This document shows positions 1 through 7,652 of a DNA stretch of 64,000 bases, piece after piece (position 1 is the first letter of the stretch; each line of letters starts with the position of its first letter). Source of the DNA: a virus; the IMG/VR virus record IMGVR_UViG_3300026488_000020, positions 20,235 to 84,234 of that record. One strand, 5' to 3'. The translations under genes were made by a program, and so were the position numbers. The notes below the pieces were generated by a model that saw only the letters and a list, made by a program, of their open reading frames with translations, was not told the DNA's origin and did not search any database.

Positions 1-1
1 T

Positions 2-256
2 GCAATTGTATTGTTGCTTATGGTAATTTTTGGAATTGCTAGATCAGTTGGACTAATCGGTCAAACTGCTGTTGAGAATGCGGTTTTTCAAAACTCATAT
101 CAAAAACAAAATGCTGATAAAAAAGCAAAAAATGTTTTTGCAGCACAACTTGCAGAGATTGAATATCAACTTGCACATGAAACAGATGAAGATGTAATCA
201 ATCAACTTAGAAAACAACAGTCGATGCTTAGAGTCCAATCAGCGTCAGTTAGATAA
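2..256 (+). CDS. C-terminal part of a membrane-anchored protein (5' end outside window)
   Basis: The reading frame is open from base 2, so the true start lies upstream of the window. The visible part begins with a hydrophobic stretch (AIVLLLMVIFGIARSVGLIG), likely the end of an N-terminal membrane anchor. About 55 charged, helix-prone residues follow (LAEIEYQLAHETDEDVINQL). It lies 33 bases before the lipoprotein gene and may share its transcript. The family is not recognised. Confidence 0.6.
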   Translation, partial: AIVLLLMVIFGIARSVGLIGQTAVENAVFQNSYQKQNADKKAKNVFAAQLAEIEYQLAHETDEDVINQLRKQQSMLRVQSASVR

Positions 257-289
257 TCAGTTAGATAAAAAACACAAAAAGGTAAAATC

Positions 290-850
290 ATGAAAAAAAT
301 AATCGTATTAATCGCAACTCTAGTTGCCGTAACATTTAGCGCGTGTGGAACGCAATCAGCAGCAAATAAAGAATCAGAAGCAGTTGAGAGACAACAAACA
401 CAATTCGCGAAAGGACAGCCCGTTCCAGCGAGTGCTTGGTCTCTAGAAAGAGATCTTTTAATTAAACTTTATAACTTACGCAATGAGCGTGTATCAACGC
501 ACTCTGTATGGAGAAGCGATTACGGAATGATTGAAGGTGAATGTCAATCAATGGGTTACGGACTTCCTTATGATACATCATTAACAAACCCTTTTATGTT
601 AACACATAAATATATTAGTTCAACAGCTGGTCGTATGAGTGGAGTAGTAGGTCAAGCAGAACCAAATGGTATATTTGCAAGTACAAATACAAGTGCAACT
701 TGGGTAATGTGTATTGGTGCAGGTGGAACTTTACAACCACATTATGTGGAGAGTAAGGTTACAGTTTATCCATATTTAGTTAAAGTAAATTTTGAAACTA
801 ATCGCGTTACACGTGTTGGTAAAAAATCAGTGAGCATTTCACAAAAATAA
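290..850 (+). CDS. Putative lipoprotein, 186 aa
   Basis: The N-terminus MKKIIVLIATLVAVTFSACG is a classic lipoprotein signal: Lys-Lys, a hydrophobic core and a lipobox (FSAC) with the acylated Cys near residue 19. The mature part starts with a charged or polar linker followed by a Ser/Thr/Gly-rich region. An AAGG ribosome-binding site precedes the ATG. It should be exported and anchored in the host envelope; phage lipoproteins often act in superinfection exclusion or lysis, but nothing here identifies which. The export signal is seen; the role is unknown. Confidence 0.75.
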   Translation: MKKIIVLIATLVAVTFSACGTQSAANKESEAVERQQTQFAKGQPVPASAWSLERDLLIKLYNLRNERVSTHSVWRSDYGMIEGECQSMGYGLPYDTSLTNPFMLTHKYISSTAGRMSGVVGQAEPNGIFASTNTSATWVMCIGAGGTLQPHYVESKVTVYPYLVKVNFETNRVTRVGKKSVSISQK

Positions 851-890
851 AACATTATAAAAAACAGTTAGAGTTTTTTAAGGGATCTAA

Positions 891-1322
891 ATGAAAAAAA
901 TAGAATTACACACAGATGGTTCAGCGTTAGGTAATCCAGGAAGAGGTGGATGGGGATTTATCCTTATCTTTGGTAAACATGAGAAAGAAGGTTCTGGTAG
1001 TTTTAAACATGCTACAAATAATCAAATGGAGCTCACCGCCGTAATTAAAGGATTAGAATCAATTAAAGAACCATGTGATGTTCAATTATATTCTGATTCA
1101 AAGTATGTTTTAGATGGACTTGAAAAATGGATGATTAATTGGAAAAAGAACAATTGGAAAACAGCTGCGAAAAAACCAGTGAAAAATAAGGAACTCTGGA
1201 TGGAATTAGATGCTTTAAGAGATAAGCATAAAATAACATTCAATTGGGTTAAGGGTCACAATGGTGATGAATATAATGAACGAGTTGATGTTTTAGCAAA
1301 TACTGCTGCACATAACGCGTAA
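891..1322 (+). CDS. rnhA: Ribonuclease HI
   Basis: This is a full-length (143 aa) type 1 RNase H, which cuts the RNA strand of RNA/DNA hybrids, for example replication primers. The catalytic acidic residues are all visible: Asp in TDGSALGNPG near residue 9, Glu in NNQMELTAV near 47, Asp in YSDSKYV near 69 and Asp in NERVDVLAN near the C-terminus. The basic handle segment (KKNNWKTAAKKPVKNKELW) is also present, as in the E. coli enzyme. It follows the lipoprotein by 40 bases with an AAGGGA ribosome-binding site. It fits with the replication genes elsewhere in the window. Confidence 0.95.
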   Translation: MKKIELHTDGSALGNPGRGGWGFILIFGKHEKEGSGSFKHATNNQMELTAVIKGLESIKEPCDVQLYSDSKYVLDGLEKWMINWKKNNWKTAAKKPVKNKELWMELDALRDKHKITFNWVKGHNGDEYNERVDVLANTAAHNA

Positions 1323-1343
1323 ACGAAAGTTAAGGAAATTAAA

Positions 1344-2069
1344 ATGAGTAAAATGCAAAGAAAAAGATTACACGTAAACGAGACAACTAAATATGGTTCA
1401 TTAAAAATGCACCCATCACAACCTAAACACCGTAAACATGACCCAGATTTAGAAGCATCAATTATCAAACATGGAGGAAATATTCAACCAGGTCAGGTAA
1501 ATAAACATAAAGTAATTTTAGATGGTCATGGTAGATTCCTTTATTGTAAAAAAAATAATCTACCTTTTAGTTACATCACTGTAGATGAGGGTGACTACAA
1601 TTTAATTTCCGAACTTAACACAACTGGTTCATCATGGAGATTAGTAGATCATTTAGAATCACATGGTGCAACAGATAATAACTATAAGCAGTTATTTAAT
1701 ATGTTACTAAAACATGGTATAGCGTTTTCTGTTATTGATCAAAAACTCAATTTAACAACAAAACATGTAAAACATGGATTACCAATAAATATTGATTTTG
1801 TTGATTTAGAAGAATTTATTCTTTTCAATAAAGAAGTGATAAAACTCACAGGTATTACAGCAACTAGAGCAGTTGCTAGAGCACTAGCATCATTCGATAA
1901 AATTGAAAAATTTGATCGAGAAAGAATGTTAAAAGCAATTATGAAAAATTGGACAAAACTTAATCCTGAAGTGATAGGTGGTGATCAATTTATTGCTAAA
2001 AAGTTATCAGAGGTTTATGATTATAAATCTAGATCAAAACTTAAACTATATTATTTAGTAAATAGTTAA
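1344..2069 (+). CDS. ParB/Srx-fold domain protein
   Basis: A 241 aa protein. Residues about 30-85 fit the ParB N-terminal (ParB/sulfiredoxin) fold: an HxPDLEASI-like lead, then GQVNKHKVILDGHGRFLYC, where the DGHGR signature matches the DGHxR/DGxHR motif of ParB-like proteins. In other proteins this fold is a CTP-binding switch or a nuclease. The C-terminal half is mostly helical and not recognised. It follows rnhA by 21 bases. The stop codon overlaps the palindromic terminator at 2068-2097, so this ends a transcription unit. ParB domain: fairly confident; role (partitioning, transcription or nuclease): unknown. Confidence 0.6.
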   Translation: MSKMQRKRLHVNETTKYGSLKMHPSQPKHRKHDPDLEASIIKHGGNIQPGQVNKHKVILDGHGRFLYCKKNNLPFSYITVDEGDYNLISELNTTGSSWRLVDHLESHGATDNNYKQLFNMLLKHGIAFSVIDQKLNLTTKHVKHGLPINIDFVDLEEFILFNKEVIKLTGITATRAVARALASFDKIEKFDRERMLKAIMKNWTKLNPEVIGGDQFIAKKLSEVYDYKSRSKLKLYYLVNS

Positions 2070-2097
2070 AACGATCTTTATCGATAAAGATCGTTTT
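2068..2097 (+). terminator. Palindromic terminator, full-length family member
   Basis: A perfect 30-base palindrome built on the core ATCTTTATCGATAAAGAT, with AAAACG on the left and CGTTTT on the right. The A and T ends make it a potential bidirectional Rho-independent terminator. It overlaps the stop codon of the ParB-like gene. The same palindrome occurs three times at 42655-42782, a shorter version at 11596, and the core inside a gene at 53230. Confidence 0.75.
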
Positions 2098-2225
2098 GTA
2101 AGATTAGATAGATAAAGAGATAAAGATGTAAAGATAATTATAGTTGAAACACTTGAACACTACAATTGATGAGATTTAATCTCTGCTCTACATATCAATA
2201 ACCCGAAACAGGAACAGGAAAAATT

Positions 2226-3338
2226 ATGAACAACAATACTACAACATCAGTAACAACACCAGTAACAGCACCAGTAACAGCACCAGTGGAGGCGCCTTCA
2301 GTGGCAGTATCAAACACAACACCAGGAGTAACACCAATGATGAATACAACAGAAGCAACAACAGAAGCAACAACAGAAGCAACAACAGAAGCAACAACAG
2401 AAGCAACAACAGAAGCAGTAGTGGATGTAACAGCAGATTTATTTGATGCTGATGCACCAAAAGCGGAAAAAGTAGAAGTGCTTGAAAAAACAGAAACACA
2501 CACAGCAGCGGTTGAAGCGGTTGAAGCAGCAAAAGCATTAGTTGATGAAGCGGTTGAAGCAGCAAAAGCTGAAAAAGAAACAGAAGTTGATGATATTGCA
2601 CGCGTACAAAAAGTTATCCCAGCTGATTTAAAAGCTGATGTTAATTTCGACTTTTCAACATTACATGCAGACCTTGCAACAGTTCATGCAGATAAAAATG
2701 TTTCACTAACAGCAAAAGATTTTGGTGGAAAAAACAACACAGCAGTTGTTCAATTTAATAATGGAACATCAAAAGTTTTATCAAACATTTCAATGGATGG
2801 TTTAAGTACTTCAGTTGAGGGTGGATTCGTTCAAGCTCATGTTATGATTCCTTTAGATATGGTTGAAGATATTAGATCAATTCTTAAAGAAGCAAATGAT
2901 AGAGCTTCTCAAATGATCGTTGATATGGTTGCTGCAAAAGCATCTAAGAAACAATCAGCTTTAAAAGAAGCAGTTAAAGCAGCAAAAGAAACTTTAAAAG
3001 AAGCAAAAGAAGCTCTAGCACCATTAGCTGATGAACACAAAGAAGCAATTAAAGTTGAGAAAGCTCGTCTTAAAGTAGTAGCAGATGCAGAAAAAGCTGC
3101 AAAAAAAGAAGAGAGAACTAAAGCAGCAGAAGCTAAAAAAGTAGAAGCCGAAGCTAAAAAAGCAGCAAAGATTGCAGCAAAAGCAGCAGCAGAAGCTAAA
3201 AAAGCAGCAGCAAAAGCAGCAGCAGTTGTAGCACCAGCAACAACAGTTTCAGCAGAAGAAGCAGCAGCAGCAAGTATTGTAGTTGATGCACCAGCAGCAA
3301 CTCCTTCAATTGATATTGAAGCACTAGTAGCAGAGTAA
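2226..3338 (+). CDS. Ala/Thr-rich low-complexity protein, 370 aa, unknown
   Basis: Three zones are visible. Residues 1-60 are Thr/Pro/Ala-rich, with six TTEA repeats at 41-64. Residues about 125-235 look globular and could form a beta/alpha core (DLKADVNFDFSTL, AVVQFNNGTSKVLSNISMDG). Residues 235-370 are a Lys/Ala/Glu-rich helix or coiled coil ending in an Ala-rich tail. An AGGAA site precedes the ATG after a 128-base intergenic stretch containing a small inverted repeat (GAGATTTAATCTC, 2171-2183). Composition and position after a terminator suggest an abundant, separately transcribed protein. Family not recognised; a DNA-associated role is only a possibility. Confidence 0.75.
   Translation: MNNNTTTSVTTPVTAPVTAPVEAPSVAVSNTTPGVTPMMNTTEATTEATTEATTEATTEATTEAVVDVTADLFDADAPKAEKVEVLEKTETHTAAVEAVEAAKALVDEAVEAAKAEKETEVDDIARVQKVIPADLKADVNFDFSTLHADLATVHADKNVSLTAKDFGGKNNTAVVQFNNGTSKVLSNISMDGLSTSVEGGFVQAHVMIPLDMVEDIRSILKEANDRASQMIVDMVAAKASKKQSALKEAVKAAKETLKEAKEALAPLADEHKEAIKVEKARLKVVADAEKAAKKEERTKAAEAKKVEAEAKKAAKIAAKAAAEAKKAAAKAAAVVAPATTVSAEEAAAASIVVDAPAATPSIDIEALVAE
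2346..2417 (+). repeat. 12-bp minisatellite encoding TTEA x6
   Basis: Six in-frame copies of ACAACAGAAGCA encode Thr-Thr-Glu-Ala. The copies are virtually identical at the DNA level, as expected from recent slippage expansion. Confidence 0.9.
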
Positions 3339-3341
3339 ATT

Positions 3342-3395
3342 ATGAATCAATTTCAGGATATAGAAGAAGAAGACTTCGGTCTTCTTGAAGAATAA
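3342..3395 (+). CDS. Possible 17-aa acidic leader-type peptide
   Basis: A short frame encodes MNQFQDIEEEDFGLLEE and starts 3 bases after the preceding stop codon. It contains the UUCG-capped hairpin at 3367-3386. It may be a translated small peptide or an accidental frame over an RNA structure; only position and start codon support it. Confidence 0.25.
   Translation: MNQFQDIEEEDFGLLEE
3367..3386 (+). terminator. UUCG-tetraloop hairpin
   Basis: A perfect 8-bp stem (AAGAAGAC/GTCTTCTT) is closed by TTCG, one of the most stable RNA loops. There is no T-run after it, so it may be a processing or mRNA-stability element rather than a true terminator. Confidence 0.45.
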
Positions 3396-3415
3396 ATACA
3401 AATTAAAGGGAAATT

Positions 3416-3835
3416 ATGATAGTTGAAGTTGAAGAAGAATGGTATACGATTGGAATGTTATCAGCGAATCCTAAAAAATTATATGTTTTTGGTGATAACA
3501 CTATTCGTGCAGGTCGAGGAGGACAAGCAGTTATTCGAGATTGTTTTAATGCAGTCGGAGTAGCTACAAAACGATTACCAAGTGTTAGTGATAGTTCATA
3601 TTATGCTGACACTCAATCAGATTATAAATCATTGACAAATGATTTATTTAATTTGTCAAAAGTAATGGCGTCCCCTGAATTTCAGGACTGGACGATAGTA
3701 TTTCCAAAAGATGGTTTAGGAACAGGTTTATCAGAAATGCCGCAAAGATCACCTTTTCTCTTTGATGTTATGTCAAAATATTTAAAACAATATTTCAATG
3801 TTAATACAAACGATGATGGAACTTTAAACATTTAA
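3416..3835 (+). CDS. DUF7831-like phage protein, 139 aa
   Basis: The segment PKKLYVFGDNTIRAGRGGQAVIRDCFNA...GVATKR, followed later by IVFPKDGLGTGLSEM, matches a family common in large phages (recalled as DUF7831, with FGDNxxRxGxGGQA and WPKDGIGTGL hallmarks). The biochemical role is not known; the Gly-rich loops could bind a nucleotide. A GGGAAATT site precedes the ATG. It sits between a UUCG hairpin and a strong terminator, so it could be an independently controlled single-gene unit. Confidence 0.6.
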   Translation: MIVEVEEEWYTIGMLSANPKKLYVFGDNTIRAGRGGQAVIRDCFNAVGVATKRLPSVSDSSYYADTQSDYKSLTNDLFNLSKVMASPEFQDWTIVFPKDGLGTGLSEMPQRSPFLFDVMSKYLKQYFNVNTNDDGTLNI

Positions 3836-3861
3836 ACATTAGCTTCGGCTAATGTTTTTTT
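3834..3861 (+). terminator. Rho-independent terminator with UUCG loop
   Basis: A perfect 10-bp stem (AAACATTAGC/GCTAATGTTT) is capped by TTCG and followed by a run of seven T residues. It overlaps the stop codon of the DUF7831-like gene. This is a textbook intrinsic terminator. Confidence 0.9.
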
Positions 3862-3898
3862 AATTCAAAACACTTTTGAAGAACATAAAGGATAAGAA

Positions 3899-4753
3899 AT
3901 GTCAAAGAATAAAAAGCAAAGAGAACCAAGAAATGATGAAGGATATGATAAAACATATTTTTTAAAACCCGAGAGATATGCAATTGATGAAATAGTTGAA
4001 TATATCAACTCTGACGAATCATATGTTATATTAAATGATACTAGAGTAAAAGTTGAAGGTTTGAGATTAAACACTTTTACAAAACACACAGTATGTTCAT
4101 CATGTGGTAGAGCAGGATCACATTTTAGAATTGCTAGCAACAATGATTCTAAAAATGGTCCACACTCATTCCATTTATGTTTATGGTCAGATGATAAAAT
4201 TCAAATGACAAAAGATCACATAATCCCAAAATCAAAAGGTGGTGCAGATCATCTCTCAAATATGCAATGTATGTGCACAAAGTGTAATATGAAAAAGGGA
4301 AATAAGATGACAGACGATGACATCAAAAAAGGAGCATTTGTTGAAAATTATGATCCTATAAATTATCCTGATAAACATGATAGTGGAAAGAAGATTGGAA
4401 AATCAACGGGTTTATCATATATATCGATCATGAAAAAACATGATCCAAAACATGAAGATATTTCAAGAGATGTTTTTAGAAATTCATATATAGGAAATTT
4501 ATCAACCAGAGTAAATAAATGGTGTGAAAAACATCGTGCAAATATATACGAGCTTACAAAAGATCATAATTTATGGGATCAGGCAACTATTGATGGAGTG
4601 TTAGATGATGCAACTATTGTATATAATTGTGTTCAAGAAATAGTAGACACATATCGAGGAACTTTTAGTGTTGAACATAAAGTTATGCGATTATTACCAA
4701 AGAAACAGCGACGCAAACTTTTAAAGAAATGGAGAACAGATGAAGAATCGTAA
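3899..4753 (+). CDS. HNH endonuclease, 284 aa
   Basis: Residues about 64-140 hold a zinc-binding HNH nuclease: CSSCG near 65, then TKDHIIPKSKGGADHLSNMQ with the DH(I) and N catalytic or metal residues, then CMCTKCNMKKGNK. This is the standard HNH layout of paired Cys motifs around a beta-beta-alpha-metal core. The 135-residue C-terminal extension is helical and unassigned. It opens a new transcription unit after the terminator at 3834. It may be a free-standing homing endonuclease or a genuine phage DNA-processing nuclease; no interrupted gene is seen beside it. Confidence 0.8.
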   Translation: MSKNKKQREPRNDEGYDKTYFLKPERYAIDEIVEYINSDESYVILNDTRVKVEGLRLNTFTKHTVCSSCGRAGSHFRIASNNDSKNGPHSFHLCLWSDDKIQMTKDHIIPKSKGGADHLSNMQCMCTKCNMKKGNKMTDDDIKKGAFVENYDPINYPDKHDSGKKIGKSTGLSYISIMKKHDPKHEDISRDVFRNSYIGNLSTRVNKWCEKHRANIYELTKDHNLWDQATIDGVLDDATIVYNCVQEIVDTYRGTFSVEHKVMRLLPKKQRRKLLKKWRTDEES

Positions 4754-5111
4754 ATATAAAACTTTAATGTATGAAGCATTATCTGATGCTAATGAATATG
4801 CGTATGAGTCGAAACTTGATACAATATTGGAAGAAGTTAGAAAAGAAAAAAAGGACCTTAAACCTCATGAGTTACATCTAGGTCATGGTGATGTGATTGA
4901 TATGGCAGATATTTATAACCATCAGTCATTAGATGATGGTTGGCAAATGCGGGATGATCGTTCCGGTGAATATAGGGACACAATTTATTATTGTTATGAT
5001 GCTAAAAAAGTATTAGAATTAATTAATCAAGGTTATGCAGAACTTGATTCAATTGAGTCATCAGCTGCAAAAAAAACAGCTTATTATTTTCGCATGCGTA
5101 GAAATTATTAA
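4740..5111 (+). CDS. Hypothetical protein, 123 aa
   Basis: Overlaps the end of the HNH gene by 14 bases, with GGAGA upstream of the ATG, so it is translationally linked to it. It is charged and helical with no recognised motif; the segment LHLGHGDVIDMADIYNHQ is the most distinctive. Confidence 0.65.
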   Translation: MKNRKYKTLMYEALSDANEYAYESKLDTILEEVRKEKKDLKPHELHLGHGDVIDMADIYNHQSLDDGWQMRDDRSGEYRDTIYYCYDAKKVLELINQGYAELDSIESSAAKKTAYYFRMRRNY

Positions 5112-5122
5112 AAGGTTGTTAT

Positions 5123-5491
5123 ATGGATAATTTAGGATTAATAATTAATAGTCAATATGGTATAGCAGGTATAGCAGGAGATAGACAAAAAATGGATAGT
5201 TATCTAATGTTGATAATTTATGAACAATCTAATCCATATAATTTTTTGGCATCTCAAGCAGAAGCAGCAGTTGAATCATCATATTATTGGGAGAGTGAAA
5301 ATGTAAAGTCTCTAATTAAAAGGGAACTATCCATTCAAGAAATACAGAAAAAGATAATGGGGAATGCAAAATTACACATTAATAAATATGCAGATTTAGA
5401 TGTATCATGTTTTGAAAATTTGAAATATCAAGAAATACATGATTATAAATCTTTAGAATATCCAGGAAAAAGGAGTCGCAGATGGCGTTAA
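5123..5491 (+). CDS. Hypothetical protein, 122 aa
   Basis: Follows the previous gene by 11 bases. It starts with a short Gly/Ile-rich segment (LGLIINSQYGIAGIAGDRQ) and is then mainly helical with a basic C-terminus (KRSRRWR). No family recognised. It overlaps the next gene by 10 bases. Confidence 0.6.
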   Translation: MDNLGLIINSQYGIAGIAGDRQKMDSYLMLIIYEQSNPYNFLASQAEAAVESSYYWESENVKSLIKRELSIQEIQKKIMGNAKLHINKYADLDVSCFENLKYQEIHDYKSLEYPGKRSRRWR

Positions 5492-5760
5492 GTTTTGAAG
5501 AGGCTAGAAAATTATTAGCACAGGAAGAAGCTGTTCTAACAGCTTATAATATAATGTTGGTAAATGCTCAAGAGTATTTTGAAGCAAACTCGGTTAGTTC
5601 CAGATCAGAAGAAGATCAGATAATGTTTAGAAAGGTTGCAGTGTGCGATCATAGAAGATTAACGCAACCACCTGGAACACCTTATATGACCGATGATGAA
5701 ATTATATCTAGACTTCAAAGTCTAGATGAAAAATATGAAAAGGAAAAAGACAATGCGTAG
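5482..5760 (+). CDS. Hypothetical protein, 92 aa
   Basis: The ATG is preceded by AGGAG, inside the end of the previous gene. It is a small helical acidic protein (MALSFEEARKLLAQEEAVLTA...). No recognised motif. Confidence 0.65.
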   Translation: MALSFEEARKLLAQEEAVLTAYNIMLVNAQEYFEANSVSSRSEEDQIMFRKVAVCDHRRLTQPPGTPYMTDDEIISRLQSLDEKYEKEKDNA

Positions 5761-6070
5761 AAAAACTTTAGATATTATAATGATGGGAATCTTATTAATG
5801 CCAAATGTAACTGTTAGTTACATTAGTGTATTTATTTCAAAATCTGATCAAGATTTATGGTTCGTCCTTAGTAGTTTGATCATTGCACTTATTGTGTTCG
5901 CGTCAAGTATATATGAGATGAAAGATGATAAAGAGTTTAAAAATTTTGGGTGGTATACTATATTAGTGATGCCTGGAATCAATGTAATATTACTTTTTGT
6001 AATATTAGTATTAGGTGGATTCATATATATGATCGAATCTTTTAAAAAATTTAGAAAGAATTTAAAATGA
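5753..6070 (+). CDS. Small integral membrane protein, about 105 aa
   Basis: The start at 5753 is chosen because an AAGGAAAAAG site sits just upstream; an in-frame ATG at 5726 has no such site. Three hydrophobic spans are visible: IIMMGILLMPNVTVSYISVF, WFVLSSLIIALIVFASSIY and WYTILVMPGINVILLFVILV, with a basic C-terminal tail. It overlaps both neighbours. Role unknown. Confidence 0.65.
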   Translation: MRRKTLDIIMMGILLMPNVTVSYISVFISKSDQDLWFVLSSLIIALIVFASSIYEMKDDKEFKNFGWYTILVMPGINVILLFVILVLGGFIYMIESFKKFRKNLK

Positions 6071-6420
6071 AAATAAATTTTAAACTAGGAAAAGCCTTTT
6101 CAAAAGATGTTTTAACACGACTCATCAATCAAGGAGTTTGTAAAAATGTTTCGATTAATTCCAATGATTTACACTTAACTGATATATTAACATTTGAGAA
6201 TGAGTCTATAAACTTAATACTACATTTACCAAACTTTAAAAATGATGGGTGTTTATTTTTTATAGAAACTGGCTCTAATGACAATGCTATAGATTTAGTG
6301 GAAATATATTATAAATCATCTAAAACAATTGGAGAAGATTTTATAGTTACAGAAATTTTAAATTTTGCAGAACATGCTGCATTTAATTATGGTGAAATTA
6401 AAATTAAAATTAAGGAATAA
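6067..6420 (+). CDS. Hypothetical protein, 117 aa
   Basis: Overlaps the previous stop codon in an ATGA junction. It has mixed alpha/beta character, starting MKINFKLGKAFSKDVLTRLI and ending in a Lys/Ile-rich segment. No recognised motif. Confidence 0.6.
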   Translation: MKINFKLGKAFSKDVLTRLINQGVCKNVSINSNDLHLTDILTFENESINLILHLPNFKNDGCLFFIETGSNDNAIDLVEIYYKSSKTIGEDFIVTEILNFAEHAAFNYGEIKIKIKE

Positions 6421-6422
6421 TT

Positions 6423-6833
6423 ATGAGCCCCGAATTAATGACTTATAAAACGTTTTGTGATTTAGAAGAAGAGAATATTTTAGAAATGAGAGATGATTTT
6501 GTATCAGACAATTATGATCGAATGAACTCAATTGCATTTATGTCACTAATTCCTGAAGGAGTTTTTGGTGTATCTATTTTTGGTGTAAGTTCAAAACTTT
6601 ATATGAAATATGATGCAATTGATGTTGATAAATTTACAATAGATGAAACTAAAATATTATCAACAGCAGCTAATAAACTAATTGAGAAAAGTGATAAAGA
6701 GTTTTTAATATTAATATTAAAAACTCTTTTATTTAATTGTCAATGTGAGTTAGGTGGTATGTATATAATGATGAAAATTCTTAGAGACCATCTTATAGAG
6801 CAAGGTGTAAATAAAATAGATTTGGAGTGTTAA
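6423..6833 (+). CDS. Hypothetical protein, 136 aa
   Basis: AAGGAATAATT precedes the ATG. It is an acidic protein with a mostly helical C-terminal half (LIEKSDKEFLILILKTLLFN). No recognised family. Confidence 0.6.
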   Translation: MSPELMTYKTFCDLEEENILEMRDDFVSDNYDRMNSIAFMSLIPEGVFGVSIFGVSSKLYMKYDAIDVDKFTIDETKILSTAANKLIEKSDKEFLILILKTLLFNCQCELGGMYIMMKILRDHLIEQGVNKIDLEC

Positions 6834-6835
6834 TT

Positions 6836-7255
6836 ATGAGAGATTATGAAAGTATTAGAGAAGAGTGGATTCATTTAAGAAAGATCCCAAGTACAAAAAA
6901 AGTTGAAGTTGATTTTGTTAAACAAGCTACACTTGGACTAATTGTAGATAAGGTTGATAAGATGCGCAAGAGCGCTGGAAAAGGTGTATACGATGATTAC
7001 GTCGCAGCAGCAATTAAAAGTGAATATAAGCAAACTATTGACGCTTTAAATCAAGGTGTTGAATGCCAAATTCAAGTAGATGTATTAGAAGCATTAATGC
7101 CTAAAGCATTAAGTCCTGAAGAAACATCTGGAACAATAATTGCGATAATTGCGAAATATGAAAAACCAAATATGGGCACCATAATGAAAGATTTAAAAGA
7201 TATCGAAGGCATCGATATGAAAATTGCATCTAAATTGGTCAAGGAGTTATTATAA
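6836..7255 (+). CDS. GatB/YqeY domain protein
   Basis: The 139 aa length matches bacterial YqeY (about 147 aa). The second half follows the family pattern: VDVLEALMPKALSPEETSG corresponds to the E-L-E-YLP-L-EE segment, and MGTIMKDLKDIEGIDMKIAS plus LVKELL correspond to the family's C-terminal MGxVM...DG...LVKELL. This domain forms the tRNA-binding tail of GatB and occurs alone as YqeY, linked to tRNA or amidation metabolism. The ATG at 6836 has GGAG upstream and is preferred over a GTG at 6827. It ends in a TAATG-type junction with the next gene. Why a phage would keep it is unknown. Confidence 0.75.
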   Translation: MRDYESIREEWIHLRKIPSTKKVEVDFVKQATLGLIVDKVDKMRKSAGKGVYDDYVAAAIKSEYKQTIDALNQGVECQIQVDVLEALMPKALSPEETSGTIIAIIAKYEKPNMGTIMKDLKDIEGIDMKIASKLVKELL

Positions 7256-7443
7256 TGGAAATTTTTTTAAATATATTATATATTTTAGTATTTGCTTCAT
7301 ATGTCTATATTGGTACAAAATTTATTGGAAGATCATCTCAATCTTGGAATTGGTATATATATATATTTGAATTTTGTTTAGTATTACTTTGGCCAATTAT
7401 TGCGATATTGGTTGCATTATTTGATAATAAGGATAAGTTATAG
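7255..7443 (+). CDS. Small membrane protein, 62 aa
   Basis: Two hydrophobic segments (ILYILVFASYVYIGTKFIG and IFEFCLVLLWPIIAILVALF) separated by a short polar loop predict a two-span inner-membrane protein. Its start overlaps the YqeY-domain stop codon. Role unknown. Confidence 0.6.
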   Translation: MEIFLNILYILVFASYVYIGTKFIGRSSQSWNWYIYIFEFCLVLLWPIIAILVALFDNKDKL

Positions 7444-7643
7444 CTACAAAATTACGTGAACTTCATTACACATACAATGAAAAACATTATGAAAAATTAA
7501 AACATATGAAAAATGTTGAAGTGACAATTGAGTATTTATATTATCACCCAACAATTCCATCATACTTAGTTGTAACATCAGATAAAAAAACAATAAATAA
7601 AATATTAAAAGATTTTAATATTTTAACATATGCACTTTCATAA
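7440..7643 (+). CDS. Small protein with possible non-standard ATA start, 67 aa
   Basis: The frame encodes ATKLRELHYTYNEKHYEKLK followed by HMKNVEVTIEYLYYHPTIPSY... and ends in TAA at 7641. The only codon at a sensible distance from the AAGGAT ribosome-binding site is ATA at 7440, giving (M)ATKLRE. The first ATG, at 7506, lacks an upstream site and would give 45 aa. The frame is open and protein-like from the ATA onward, which fits a gene whose ATG mutated or one that truly starts at ATA. The unit lies between two genes in the same operon. Confidence 0.5.
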   Translation: MATKLRELHYTYNEKHYEKLKHMKNVEVTIEYLYYHPTIPSYLVVTSDKKTINKILKDFNILTYALS

Positions 7644-7652
7644 GGAGGAAGC

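Noticed and set aside
2239-2601. Long minus-strand frame rich in Leu opposite the Ala/Thr-rich gene
   Set aside because: It is the antisense of the CAA/GCA-repeat region, so Leu runs are a composition artefact; no ribosome-binding site.
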